In this document: piece after piece, positions 1 through 11,482 of the stretch
Layout: each line of letters starts with the position of its first letter
How positions within the stretch are numbered: position 1 is the first letter of the stretch
NCBI GenBank assembly: GCA_016110215.1
Contig: JADWQD010000013.1
Location: 930,001-994,000 of the forward strand
DNA length: 64,000 bases
DNA from: Capronia americana
Taxonomy: Eukaryota > Ascomycota > Eurotiomycetes > Chaetothyriales > Herpotrichiellaceae
Direction of reading: 5' to 3'
Program-made: the position numbers and the translations under genes
Notes under the pieces: model-generated
Seen by the model: the letters and a program-made list of their open reading frames with translations, nothing else
Databases searched by the model: none
Told to the model about the DNA's origin: nothing

Positions 1-317
1 TCGGCCACTGTCAACGGCCGAAAGCGGGTCGTCTGACTTTCAGATCTGCAGTCGCCTGTAATCTGGTGCTTTTAGCTTTATCTCGGGGGCCCCATTTTCG
101 GCCGGTTGCTTGAGAAGCTTCATGCGTATGAACTCCTTTTCTGGCCCAGATACTGTCACCTGAGACGATTCATATCCGCTTATCAACGTGATCTATACTG
201 AGCAGGAGTTTCGATGTCGATAGGGTTGCGCAAGCTCGCGAATGGGCGAACGAGAAAGGTACAAAACAATACGCAGGGACCGCCGTGAGAGGCGCGTCCT
301 CAACAAGTTCCTCAACC
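1..317. other. upstream flank of the NCS1 permease gene
   Basis: No gene can be supported here. The stretch probably holds the promoter and 5' leader of the permease that starts at 318. An alternative ATG at 285 is in frame with the same exon, so the permease could be 11 residues longer. Confidence 0.4.
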
Positions 318-2386
318 ATGTCACTCCTCACGAGCAAGATGGAACGCATTCAGGAAAAGGCCAGGACCTACTCGGCCTCAGTCAAGACGAGAGCCACGCA
401 ACCGTCCAGCTGGGCTCTCCCTCGTCATGAGAGCAGTGTCGCACCCCCTGGCGTATGGAGCAACCTTGGTGAGTGGTTCGTTTGATGGCAATTTTTGGCC
501 GTTACTGATCCTTCTCTCAAGACTATGACCCTGTACCCGTTGAAAGACAAACTTGGACATCGACTACAGTTCTAACTTACTGGTTCTCTGACTTGGTGTC
601 CATTGTCGGATGGTCCCAAGCATCTGCAATGTACGCCGTCGGGCTGAGTGCCGCGGATGCAACACTTGCTTGCATGGTTGCAGGGATTTGCATTTCCTTT
701 CCCATCGGTCTGTCTATCAAGGTCAAAAGGATTTTGGGTGATGCTGATGTTTCAAAGTCCTGAATGGAAGACTGGGAGCTATGCTGCACGTCCCCTTTCC
801 TATGTCGATCCGCGCCAGCTTCGGGACTTACCTGCAGTACTTCTGCGTCGTCTCGCGCGCCATATTGGCTCTCTTTTGGTTCGGTGTCCACAGTGTGTAC
901 GGTGGAGATTGCGTGACTGCAGTACGTTTCTAAAGGCCCTTTTGAGACCACGCAACTAACCTCACCGCATCTTTGCAGGTGGTGACGGCCATCTGGCCGA
1001 GCTACGCCAAACTACCGAACCACCTGCCCGCTTCCGCCGGCTTCACCACCAAACAAATGGTATCATACGTGATCTACCACTGTTTCCAGACGCCCTGTTT
1101 GTTCATCAGACCTCACAAGCTCAAATACCTCTTCCGAGTGAAGGTCGTGTTGCTGCCTCCAATGATCATCGCCACGGTGATATGGCTGGCCGTCAAGGCA
1201 GGAGGTGGCGACGACTTCTTCCATCGCCCTGCACAGATTCACGGTGCCGCACGAGCCTGGCAATGGTTGGCAGGGATGACCTCGGTCACAGGTAAGCTCA
1301 GGCATTTTCTTCCACAAGGTTGATCGGGCTCTGACTAAAGCACACAAGGTGGTTGTTCCACGCTGGCACTCAACAACTCCGACTGGTCGCGCTTTTCCAA
1401 GAAGCCCTCGAGTCAATTCTGGCAGTTCCTCGCCCTGCCGCTTTTCCTCACCACCGTGGGTCTCTGTGGCATCGTCGGAGCCAGCGCTTCCGAAAAGATC
1501 TGGGGTACTGCATTGTGGAATCCTCTTGACATTGTAGAGAAGTGGAACGACAATCCTGGCGGTCGAGCTGCGGCATTCTTCTCCGCCTCTTGTTGGCTAC
1601 TGGCACAGGTTTCCATCAACCTGAGCACCAATTCGGTCGCTTTTGCAACTGGTACGCAGATATCAACAAGCGCTGTTAGCTCCGTCCACTGATCATTCCT
1701 CTTCTTCCAGACATTGGCACGCTGGCTCCCAAGTGGCTCAACATCCGCAGGGCGAGCTTCCTGGGATTCTTGATCGGTGGCTGGGCCCTGTGTCCATGGA
1801 TCATCCTGAAATCCGCGCAGACTTTTCTGAATTTCATGTCGGCGTATTCCATCTTCATGGCACCCATCACCGGTGTTCTCTTGACGGACTTTTACCTCAT
1901 CAAGAAGCAAAAGTACGACGTGCCGGCCCTGTATGACCCGAAAGGAATCTACTACTACCAGGTGAGCGATCCCAAGCCTTTGCATTGAAGCTGCCAGTAC
2001 TGATGAACTGTCAGTACGGCTGCAACTGGAGAGCCTTGGCTGTGCTGCTGATCATTATCGTCCCGCTTCTGCCACCTATGGCCCATGTCGTCAACGCGAA
2101 CAGCGTCTCCGTCCCTGCCGGAATGACTCATCTGTACGATTTCAACTGGCTTTACGGGTTCACATCTGGCTCGGTGCTGTACTATATCCTCAACAGAATA
2201 TTCCCGTACAGACGCGGTCTGATCCCAGAAGCTGTCCTTGTAGAATCGTCAATCCACGGAAATGGGACCGTGGAGGGAATATCTACTCAGCAGTCGCACG
2301 ACGACGTCGAGGACGAAGCCGCAGAGCCGTACGCGAATGCCAAACTTCAGTCAGAAGTCGCCGAGACCTTCGCCAAGGTTGCGTGA
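318..2386 (+). CDS. NCS1-family nucleobase (uracil/allantoin-type) permease
   Basis: Plasma-membrane proton symporter of the nucleobase:cation symporter-1 family, expected to import uracil, allantoin or a related base. Seven exons fit: 318-468, 522-707, 758-921, 979-1291, 1349-1651, 1711-1961 and 2015-2386, joining in frame to 579 aa, a normal length for the family. Family signatures seen across the joins are a DPVP segment before the first helix, LNGRLGAMLHVPFP followed by RASFG, an IWPSYAKLPNH segment near a mid-protein helix, NNSDWSRF in helix 6-7, and a GFLIGGWALCPW helix. The second intron uses a weak GTCTGT donor but is required by the strong match on both sides. Substrate cannot be assigned: the Fur, Dal4 and Fui subgroups share these motifs. 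Confidence 0.9.
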
Positions 2387-2717
2387 GCCAATGTTTCGGA
2401 TAGGAGCCTCCTCTCAACACAGACGGGAAGGAGTCGTGAGGGCGACCATGCAACAGAAATCTAAGTTTGGTGGAGGGCTGACTGAGTATTTGTATTCCTT
2501 TACTCTTGTTGAGCGCGACAGAAGAAAGACATCAAGACTGTTTCATGGAATTCCTCATATCTGTCGACTTCTGGGCATACTTGTATCCGAATCGACGAAC
2601 ATGTATGTCTGCCACTGACTCATACGCATCAAGACAGCTGTGCAAGCTGAATTCCGATAATTGAGATTTCCAACATGTCGTTTCGTGTCATAACCGTCTG
2701 GGTGCCTGATTTCGCCC

Positions 2718-3053
2718 TTATGCGACTTTACTCGGCGGCGAATCTTGAACAGTTTGCAGAGTCAACGCATAACATCGATCGAACCAACTTTCGCTCGCGC
2801 ATCCCATCAATCCGTGAATAATGTGTCCGCCACCTCGGCCTCGTCGACGCTTCCAGGTCTTCTTTTTGAGCCGGACCGCGGCGGTATACACCAGCTTGTC
2901 ATCGCCCCGAGCGTCCAGCGTCTGTTTCTTGATCTCTTCGTTGACGCTGACCTTGTAGGCGCCAAAAAGCTGCTTTTTCTTGCCGTCGCCACGCAGATAC
3001 ACGTTGACTTGGGAACGCCACGAGCGCTTGCACTTGTACAGTCCATTCTGCAT
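2718..3053 (-). CDS. possible small basic protein, partial or decayed
   Basis: A 111-residue minus-strand frame with a coding-like middle: about 65 residues alternate Lys/Arg-rich and hydrophobic segments, including GDGKKKQLFGAYKVSV, and end in a KKKTWKRRRGRGGG patch. The first codons (ATGCAG) may instead be the end of an intron, since CACATGCAG followed by AATGGACTG reads as a good 3' splice site, in which case an upstream exon is missing from this model. No family was recognised. The C-terminal 30 residues look non-coding. An overlapping plus-strand frame of 124 aa competes for the same DNA. Treat as tentative. Confidence 0.2.
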   Translation of the reverse strand: MQNGLYKCKRSWRSQVNVYLRGDGKKKQLFGAYKVSVNEEIKKQTLDARGDDKLVYTAAVRLKKKTWKRRRGRGGGHIIHGLMGCASESWFDRCYALTLQTVQDSPPSKVA

Positions 3054-5536
3054 GTGCAGAATGGGCGACCACGACTTTCAATCTTGATGCAATTGGCTGG
3101 TGTGAGTGGCTGTGGTTGAGGGCTGAAGTCCAGATTCTTATGGGCACAGCGTACATGCATGAAGCAGCCACATCTGTGCAGCGAGCTCAGCTGTGTCCAT
3201 TATCCTCCAGAAAAAGAGCTCTGGGTCGGTTGAGGAGCCCCGCATTGACGGTTCAGGGCACTTAACACGATAGACCAAGAAGTCCTGTGGGTGGGAATCT
3301 GAAGGAGGGTGAGCGGCTGTCTGAGTAGGCCTGTTCCAGTCCGAGCAAGAATGATCACTATTCTCCTTTTTTGGCGCTATTAGAGCATAGCGGTACTGCT
3401 TCGCAACAACTACAATACTTCTGATCTTCCACCACCCCTCTATTGCTGGGGTCAAGTTGTCAATACCCACAGTTCATGGCACCGCCACCTTCGGAAATGG
3501 ACTCACATTCGACACTGACTCACCAATCCAGTCATCCGCTGTCGATGCTGGATTTCTGCTCCTGGAGTGAGAACGTACTCATGCATGCGGACCCACGATA
3601 TTTGAAGCCATGGACGTTTTCACGGCTCTAACTCCTTGGGTACTCCTACAACGCTCTGAATCGGCATTCTTGTTGACCGCTTTTGTCACCCTGCGAGCGG
3701 TGTGTCGTATTCCTCGACGGCTATGATGGCCTGTGTAGCGGTACGACCACAATGGAGGTCATCTTGTAGCAGGGACGAACGTCCTCGCACATCGGCAAGG
3801 CAAGCCGAATATTATCCTGGCATCGAGGAGACAAATGAAGCAATCCTTGTATCCCTCAGACCCGACGAAGAAGAGAGTTCAAAGTCATGCGGCCCGACTT
3901 GCTGAGATGGAAGCGACCTACACTCCGCTCGATGGGTCCTAATCCCCTTCTTTATTCTGCCCATCCAGAAAATGATGGGCATGTCAGCTGGCTTCTCGGA
4001 GAGGGATTCCTCACCGCCTCACCCAGCGTTCAGCCAAGGTACATATTTGTGAGTTTGCGTCGCGGCATTGATGTCTCGGCTCCCCATGGTTGTCATCAAC
4101 TCCAGTTCTGGCAATGCACTGGATCTTCCTCCTCCCATCAACCATAGAGAAATCTGGCCGTCGACCTATTCTACTCTGAGCCGGAGTTGGCCATGTCGTT
4201 CGTCTACCGTACACGTGTTCGATGTGTGCGAGCCCACCGGCACGGTGCTCGAGGATATGGATCTCTTTTTTTCCAACACGACACTTAACTGAGGAGTCGG
4301 CTCTGACTTCGAACCTCCGACTAAGCATAAACGAGCATGAGGACAAGGCGTGACGTGGACGCCGCGCCACAGGATGAGCTAGCTATCCGCAACTATTCTC
4401 GCTGGCCAGAGGAGAGCACAGCGACCGGCTAATTGGGATCGATATCCTCGCTAGGGAATTTTGCCATTAACGGTTGCGAAGACCGTGCTCGTACACAGAA
4501 GGAGAACTTCGGGCTCCCACCTATGAACATCATGTACTACTCGACCTGTGGCCAATGACAATTGTTGTTGTTATCGAGTGACAGCCGGAGTAAAGGCAAC
4601 GCACGCAACGTGCACTAAAGAAGAGGCAGCACGTCGAGTGCTTCCGTCTCGGCCACCTCTTCCCAACAGCTTTGTACGGCCGTTTACAAACCCTGTGCAA
4701 GCGAATTGACACGACACAGCCAATGAATATCTACGGAGGGGAGGGGGATGGTTCAGGGGCGTTTTGACCTCCTTTTCCCTGAAAGCAACACGCACCACAG
4801 ACCACCCACACTCTCTCCCTTCCGCGCTAGACTTCCCCTCCTATCATTCGTCCGTCGAGCCATCCATCGAACATGAGCCTTGACAACACGAGGTAGGCAT
4901 AGACCATACCGTACCGAGCACACACGACGGAGACCACCACAACTATTGGAGTCACCCCCCTCCTTCCCCTGCCCCTGGAGAACCAATGGCCGCAGAATCC
5001 CTTATCACCCCGCGACGCCACATCATGCGCCCATCACGCCTGCTAAGAGAAAAGCTTGGTAACTCTTGACCAAACCTTGACCTTGAGCTTATCTCCCACG
5101 CGGGGAACTGACCAATGAAGATCGACTTGCTCGACAATAAATCCGGGGTAGAGCTACTATCGCGAACACAGCGGACAACATTCCAGCTTTTCAACACGTC
5201 CATTAAATCGCGCATACTAACACACCGAGGACAGAGTATTCACGGCTCGACACATGGCACAGTAAAGCAGTGTGTCCGACTCAACTCGGCCGCCATCTCT
5301 CCTATCCTACTCGTCGTAGGACCTACTCATACGAAATACGCCGTCCGTCTGACTGAGATGAAGTATGCCCAGCCCGTCGGGTCTGTTCAGCCTGTCTGTC
5401 CTAACCCGGGAGTCTCACGCCTGGATTAACCCGCGCAGTAGACGAACTTCGCATAGTAGTCACCTGGTTAATCTTACACAGATATTCGAATCCGGGAATC
5501 GGTCTGCGTTCTTTTGGATCATCAGTCGAGATTCAC

Positions 5537-6494
5537 GTTCAGGTTCAGGTTCTGGTTCTGGTTCGATTTCCTCAATACCCCTGCCTGCCATTGCCATTGC
5601 CATTGCTGCCAATGAATTTGCCTTTCTGGTCTGAATGTCTGTAACGCTAAGCTTACACCACACTCGACCCAAGTACGAGGTTGTAAGTAGTAGGAAAGTA
5701 AGCGAGCGAGCGAGCGGGCAAGCAAGCAAGCATATGGATGGACGATCATCGAGGACAGAGATGGGAATCAGCATGAGAAATCAGCATGTTTTGAGCGGGA
5801 TTCCTGTCCGCTTGTCTGCTTGGCTTTCTGACTATCCGTCTGACTGTCATATATTCCTTCCTTCCTTTTAGCCATGATCCATCACATCCAAATCCATTTC
5901 ATGCGACTGTACGAGTAATGAAGATGAAGATGAATTTCGTATAGGGCGACAATTCCGTCTAGTTGAAGTATGTCGTAGTAGGAGCAGTGGTGGTAGGCAT
6001 CAGCGCCGTCTATTGGCCCGAGGGGCTCGATGTGCGCTCGTATAGCCTTCCTTATCTTTGTGGCCTGCGGGCCAGTTAGAATAGAATAGTACGCACAGAG
6101 TACATCCATCGCCTGCAGGGTACTCATGCCTGTACTGCGTCAGTTATGTAGTGTTTGCCATCGGGTCCGTCGATCCGTCAATCCCAATCCCAATCCATCC
6201 ATCTATCAATCAATCACGCTGCTGGTTTGTGCTATGCTGGGCTGTGCCGTCTCGCGCGGTTCAGGCTGAGATCATTGGTAATTTTCGAATGCCTGATCAG
6301 CATGCCACATGCGTGTGTGCGTGTGTGTAGGTGTGCGTGTGTACGTGTGTGTAGGTGTGTCTCCCCTGCATGCCATGCATGTTAGTGTGTTGGGGTGGGT
6401 GGTTGCTATTAAAGGAGGCCGTCTCTCGGGAAGTCAATTTGAACCATTTTATTCTGCTTCTGTTTCCAGTTCTGGCTCTGGCTCTGGCTCTGGG
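5537..6494. repeat. cluster of simple-sequence repeats
   Basis: At least six different microsatellites lie within 1 kb: GGTTCA/GGTTCT at 5537-5564, GCCATT at 5588-5606, GCGA then GCAA at 5701-5731, CAATCC then CAAT at 6178-6216, a GT-rich run at 6310-6360, and GGCTCT at 6470-6494. None is in a supported reading frame. Confidence 0.85.
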
Positions 6495-6808
6495 GCGGCT
6501 CCTGGTTCGTGAACTCTGAATCTGTATTTGACTTGTGAACTCGAGGGGTACAGCAACAGCACCCGCATCGTCTGTCCGCGTCTTGGGACATTATCCCAGA
6601 GCCGTCGCAAGATCTATGCAGCAGTACTGTACTGTACGGCACTCCCTGAAGCCCTTTTCTGCCTCTTGTGACCGCCCTTCGAGGACGTGAGGCCCTACAC
6701 CGCGCGAGTGGGCGTGTATGTTCGAGCCGTGTGGTAACTCTGGTCGACCCTCCCCCTTCTCACCCCTCTATCAATCAACACCCACGACATTTCGATCTCG
6801 ACAGCACA

Positions 6809-7646
6809 ATGACGGCCCAGACTAAGGATAAAGCGAGCTACTACATCCATTTCGGGCGCGGCGGCGCAGGTACGGAACGCAATCGCTTTTTGTCTTCCCC
6901 CTTCCCCCTTCCCTTCGCCACGCCACGCCATGCCACACTTTCTTCTCCTTCACATGTCTATGTAGAAGCAAACCGTCTTACCGCTAACTATTGAGCGAAA
7001 GGCAACTTCATCAACGCATCGACGCGGGACACACGCCACCGCTGCTCGCTGGGAATTGCCGAGTCCCAGCCCACACCATACCCGCCCGCGCAGTTCAATC
7101 CTGGCAGACGCTATTCAACAGGCATAGGCGGGACGGGAAACATCTCGTTCGCAAGGAAAGTCGACGAGGCGAAAGACGCGGAGGCTGAAGACGAGGATAT
7201 GGCGCGGCTGCTATATGATCGTTCGGCGCCGGGGATTGTCCTTGTCCAAGGCGGGTATCATACGGGAAGAGGTATGGTATTTCCCTCCCCTTTCCCCCCT
7301 TTCCCCCTATTCAGCTTCAGGATCGGCGACTTCGAACGACTGTTGGAGCTATTACTGTCAATGTATGATCGCGATGGGCTGACCGCATAATGGTTTTTTC
7401 TCCATCATAGGCGGCTTCGCGAACATATATCGGCCCACGGACGCTGAGGACCAGGAAGCACGGCTGAACAACGAGAACATGCGGAGACAAAGTCTCGCGA
7501 GCGTGGCGCGGCGGAGGGAGAGTATGGCCATGTCGGTGTCGACGACCTCTGTGCCTTCGAGTGCGTCGCGTAGTCGCAGGGGTAGTCTGGCGTCGATGCG
7601 CAATTTCGTCATGGGCATGGGCCGAAGGGCGTCTAGTAAGGTCTAA
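6809..7646 (+). CDS. DUF3602 (Par32-like) fungal protein
   Basis: Three exons (6809-6869, 7002-7271, 7411-7646) join in frame to 188 aa. The protein carries three spaced Gly-rich repeats typical of the DUF3602 family: GRGGAGNF across the first splice junction, TGIGGTGNIS, and TGRGGFANIYRP across the second junction. Each repeat straddles or sits beside an exon border. The last third is Ser/Arg-rich (ARRRESMAMS, SRSRRGSLASM) and offers many phosphorylation sites. Par32 in yeast is phosphorylated and binds ammonium permeases under nitrogen control; whether this protein shares that role is unknown. Introns use GTACGG and GTATGG donors. Intrinsically disordered and cytosolic by composition. Confidence 0.85.
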
Positions 7647-8511
7647 TACTACTGGTGGGAGACGTGGGATGGAAACGCGTAATCCTCAAAGTGGACGTGT
7701 CGTGTGCTGATGTTCCATGGTTAGGGACGGTGTACGCAGAGAGGGTGGTCTAGCAGCAAATGTACCGCTAGATAAGCTCCGAGGCTTGAACGTGGAGTTC
7801 GTGATCTTGTTGTGGTTGAGATACCCTCTCTGGCTGGGAGATACATTAAACGCTTGTGCGTGTCGTTGTGGAGAGAGTGCCCGTCGTGATGGATGCTATC
7901 ACAGAGTGTCCGTCGAGATGGATGTTGTCAAAGAGTGGCCGCCGTGATCGATGTCGTCAGTTAGTAGGTGCCGGTTGACATCAAACAAGAGCCAGTCGTG
8001 CTACCCAACCGACATCGGTTCTTCCACAACCCTTCTAGTATTGAAGACTAAGCACCCCTTGTTGCTTTGTGCTCGGTGTTGCTCATTTTCTGAAGCCAAA
8101 AGGAACCGTCCGACTCGATTCGTGTGTGAGCGCCCATGCTGAGCGAGCGGCACTTTGCTGAGTAAAACCTAGAGCTCGCAAGGGCCTTCTGGATGTATTT
8201 CGAGTCCAGACTTCCGCAGTTCTGGCGATGAGCGCCCGATTGCAGACGCTCAACCGAAGTTTTCGTGGTCTCCGGCTTGGTACGAGTACAGGGATCTATG
8301 GAGAACTTTGTTGCATTGGACTCCGCATTGTGGTGATGCTGAGGCCTTGATCCAGCATCGTGACTGCGCATGGGCTAATTGTGAGCAGATCTCTATTTTC
8401 GGTATATCGTATCTGTCCGCATCTGCTACCGCATGAGGCAACCTCTCCCTCGTCTCCTCGCGTTCTCGTGCATTGCCACGGCCATTTGGGCGAGGCTATT
8501 CCATCATTTGA
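7647..8511. other. intergenic region with a 29-bp tandem repeat
   Basis: Contains the 3' flanks of two genes that converge here. Apart from the triplicated 29-bp unit listed separately, nothing is recognised. Short frames on both strands lack domain content. Confidence 0.5.
7874..7960. repeat. 29-bp tandem repeat, three copies
   Basis: Units 7874-7902, 7903-7931 and 7932-7960 each begin AGAGTG and share the pattern CCGNCGNGATNGATGNTNTCA. The copies are equal in length but differ at several positions, so this is an old minisatellite. The length is not a multiple of three, which argues against coding. Confidence 0.85.
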
Positions 8512-9597
8512 TTAGAGCTCATATTTCGCCCGCGTCTCCCTGAGACTGCTATGGTCCGGTTGCGATGGAAGCGTTTCGACATGCTCAAGTCTTGCAATTT
8601 CCAGATCGAGGTCCAGATCTCGAGCATCGGCCCGGCTTCGGGTACTTGACCTTTTCGGCTGCGACGTCCTTGTCACGTCGGTGTTGAGTTTGGTCAAGTC
8701 CACAAATTCTGAGATATTGGGTTCGCCGTTCAGAGCGGACGAATTGCGCTTCTCATTCCTAGTGACTGGAAGTGAGGCTTTCCTCCTTCCTCCAACGAAA
8801 TGGACCAGTTTTCCGAGGATGGCGAATTCTAACTTTAGCTTGATCGAGTAGAAGGTTGGTTTGGTGATCGTTTCGAGGATGTACAGAGAAGCACATTCGA
8901 GACCCAGGAGACCCAAGTCCATGGCAATGATCAATATGTTGATGGCCATGAGCTGATACATCAGTCTCTTCGTACTTTCTTGAACTGAAGTGCGGAGGAT
9001 GCGGATGGTCTCGGCGATGTAGATCGACGACAGGATGACCTCTTGTAGAAAGAAGCCACACATCTGTACCTTCTCCATCACGTTGTATCCACTCACATAG
9101 GCCTGTGGATGGCTCTTGGTGTTTGAGCCGATGGTAAGGACGGTTGTGGGTATGTGGAGGATAATAGCATCGACAATGATCATCCACTTGGTGTATTGGA
9201 GAATCCTATCGCCTTTCTCCCCGGTGACAATGAGGTGGAGGCGCGACCAGAGCACGATTGCCTGTCCTGTCACCATGGGATACCACCCGATAGAAAGCAG
9301 GAAGACAGAAAACCATCGTGCTCCACCGGTAAGAATAGAGAAGTATTTGAAGAGGAACCCGACGGAGTAGGGAATAATGCCCCAGCCGGAGATGACCAAG
9401 CTCCAGAAATATAAGCCCTTGAACTTGGCAAATGTGCCGAAAATGAGAACTTGCAGTTCGACCACATTGTACAGCGCGAGGCCGAGGAAGAAGGCAATCA
9501 GAACCTTGATGGTCAAGCTATCGCCATCGTAGCCACCTTCGATTCCCTCGCCCGCCGACGAGAATGAGCTGGACGATGCTGTGGAGTTGGATGGCAT
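8512..9597 (-). CDS. seven-helix integral membrane protein (DUF7703-like)
   Basis: Intronless, 361 aa. A Ser-rich amino terminus of about 28 residues is followed by about seven hydrophobic segments between residues 30 and 265, for example IKVLIAFFLGLALYNVVELQ, LVISGWGIIPYSVGFLF, FSVFLLSIGWYPMVTG, WMIIVDAIILHIPTTVLTIG and MAINILIIAMDLGLLGLECA. The cytosolic tail of about 95 residues is charged (DLDLDLEIARLEH). This is the architecture of the large fungal family of orphan rhodopsin-like or DUF7703 membrane proteins. No retinal-binding Lys or other ligand motif is evident. Function unknown; a receptor-like role is only a guess from topology. Confidence 0.8.
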   Translation of the reverse strand: MPSNSTASSSSFSSAGEGIEGGYDGDSLTIKVLIAFFLGLALYNVVELQVLIFGTFAKFKGLYFWSLVISGWGIIPYSVGFLFKYFSILTGGARWFSVFLLSIGWYPMVTGQAIVLWSRLHLIVTGEKGDRILQYTKWMIIVDAIILHIPTTVLTIGSNTKSHPQAYVSGYNVMEKVQMCGFFLQEVILSSIYIAETIRILRTSVQESTKRLMYQLMAINILIIAMDLGLLGLECASLYILETITKPTFYSIKLKLEFAILGKLVHFVGGRRKASLPVTRNEKRNSSALNGEPNISEFVDLTKLNTDVTRTSQPKRSSTRSRADARDLDLDLEIARLEHVETLPSQPDHSSLRETRAKYEL

Positions 9598-10864
9598 CCT
9601 TGGTCAAGATCTCCCATGCGACGCAATCTGCCCCCAGCGTCGACTGGTATCGGCGCATTGGCGAAGGAGGCGAAAATGGTGTCAACTGAGATCGGTCTCA
9701 ACAGCGCCGTCTGTAGACGATCAAATCGACGTCCACGGCGTCGCAGGAGGTCTGGGGGGTTTCCGCCTCGCATGCTGACGAAAGAAGAGACGGCGAAAAG
9801 TGCTTAGGGAGATCTTAATCACTGTGTCGATCTTTCTCAACCCCGCGAAATCCTCGCGTGAAAAAAGGTTGGGTTGCGACGGTGAGTGTGCGTTCACGGG
9901 CGCTCCTTCCCTGCTTGGGGAGTAGTGCTTCTCCATCCCGAGCCCGCTTAACCGAACGAGCCTCTGGCGGCAAATGATGCGCCTGCAGCCGTACGTCATG
10001 CACCTAATCATGCCGTCCCGTCTTCTTCCCCAGAGTCTGGGCGGCGAACGAGGCATGCTGACCCGACTTGTAGCTGTTCGTTGCTTGGGCGGGCATCATG
10101 CCGAATCGACTTGACGAGCCCACAGACCCGGTACTGAGCGAGGAATTGGCCAAAATAAGGGGAGGGAGGAATTGATGACCAGAAAGATGCTACAGAGTTG
10201 TATATTGTCCCTAAGCTGCTCAACAGAATCGATCGAAAGCGTAAGCAGGTCTCACTTGGGATTTTTCTTCTAGATGTCTCCATGTTCATTCAATTCTCAC
10301 GATCTGAAAGCCGTCAATTCCATGTTCCTGTTACTGGCAATGCAGTTGAACCCCGGGGAGTGACGTTCCAAGACGTGGTCAAAGGGACAGTTATGAGACT
10401 CGCCCCGCGCAGTCGTCTTAATTACCAACACTGCTTGCCATGTAGGAGCGGTTCGGGACACTGTTACGAGAGTTGGGCAGGATATTGTCTCGACCTGACT
10501 CTTGGCGGTATATCACGCTCAGCATGAAGGCTGTGTGGGAGGTAGTGGATGCGTGTTCATCTGGTCCTTGCTGATAAAGAACTCTAGAGCTGCTTGCTCA
10601 TGGCTACCGGGGCGCGGAGGCGCGACGGTGGGACTGCCTACCAGTGCCACTGGTGATACCGAGCCGGTCATCTGAGATCGGAGAGACTTCAGTTTGTGGC
10701 CAAGGCCTGACGAAGGATATAACTGGTGCCACCTATTTGATGGCAAGCCTGACGCTGAGCGGTTTATCAGGCTGCAATCTCGAATCCAGCTTGTCGTATG
10801 AGGAGACTCGTACTGGAAGTCAGAGAGACACCTGACAAGTGTAACAACCAAAGAAATGACTTGT
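9598..10864. other. intergenic region, no gene seen
   Basis: 1.3 kb between the membrane protein start and the end of the next minus-strand gene. Only short overlapping frames; none has recognisable domains. It should contain the promoter of the seven-helix protein near 9600-9800. Confidence 0.5.
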
Positions 10865-11482
10865 TCAGCCATATCCAGCTCCGCTTGTGCTCTCCACATG
10901 CCGCTGACGGTTGCTTCTTCGCTGCGAATTCTGTGGCAAGGAATCATGGCTCAGCACCTCAAGCCAGTTACTCGCCATAACTGGATGTTGCCAAACATCT
11001 TCTCTTTCACCTTCATCCACCACTCCTACGAAGGAGCCTGGACTCGGACTCCTCCGTGTGTAGTAAGAGTAAGGTGGAAGACTCCCCCTTGTCGAAATCA
11101 TTTCCAGCCCCAGACTTTCCCTCCGGCTTGTCCTCATTGTTTCACCAGTCTGTGCCGCCGTGAGGTCGGTCAGGCGTGTTGAGGGAATCGAGATGACCGA
11201 GGAACGTGGGGACGGCGGAGGAGGGGTGCCATTGTCAGCTTCCACGGTCAATTGGAGGCTTATGGGCTGCTTCTCGTCTGTAATGAGAGTGGACTGTCGG
11301 ACAGTGTCTTCGTACGCTGGAGGGTTTTCTTCGAGTGGATAGTCCCAGCGCTGTGGAAGGTGACGAGTGCTTGCCGTGCTTGTATGATTCGTGACGGAGA
11401 TGATGCGGGCATGACGAGTTTCCGCTTCCAGCTTGCTTGGCCTGTCGCTGGAGGAGCAGCAAAGTGATGAAATGAACGCCAT
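10865..11482 (-). CDS. hypothetical disordered protein with PPxY motif
   Basis: A 205-residue frame read from the first ATG at 11482; the frame itself opens further upstream. It begins MAFISSLCCSSS, with a Cys pair that could be lipid-modified. It continues with a Ser/Thr/Pro-rich chain that includes ENPPAYED, a PPxY motif of the type bound by WW domains of Rsp5/Nedd4 ubiquitin ligases, and a second Pro-Tyr patch (PPYSYYTRR). There is no globular domain. Fungal proteins of this shape are common and mostly uncharacterised. The 3' end is uncertain because an overlapping frame at 10519-10947 could be joined by an intron. Compositional bias and the PPxY support coding, but the evidence is modest. 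Confidence 0.45.
   Translation of the reverse strand: MAFISSLCCSSSDRPSKLEAETRHARIISVTNHTSTASTRHLPQRWDYPLEENPPAYEDTVRQSTLITDEKQPISLQLTVEADNGTPPPPSPRSSVISIPSTRLTDLTAAQTGETMRTSRRESLGLEMISTRGSLPPYSYYTRRSPSPGSFVGVVDEGEREDVWQHPVMASNWLEVLSHDSLPQNSQRRSNRQRHVESTSGAGYG

Larger units (their letters stand above)
2387..6808. other. 4.4-kb stretch without a confident gene
   Basis: Reading frames are short, overlap on both strands and show no recognisable domain. The only candidate is a Lys/Arg-rich minus-strand frame near 2718-3053, listed separately. The right third (about 5.5-6.5 kb) is packed with simple repeats. Ends of untranslated regions and lost or fast-evolving small genes could be hidden here. 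Confidence 0.5.

Noticed and set aside
1413..1985. 190-codon minus-strand frame across the permease gene
   Set aside because: Antisense to conserved NCS1 exons and crossing two introns; no domain.
7874..7960. CRISPR-like repeat
   Set aside because: Units are directly adjacent without spacers and the genome is eukaryotic.
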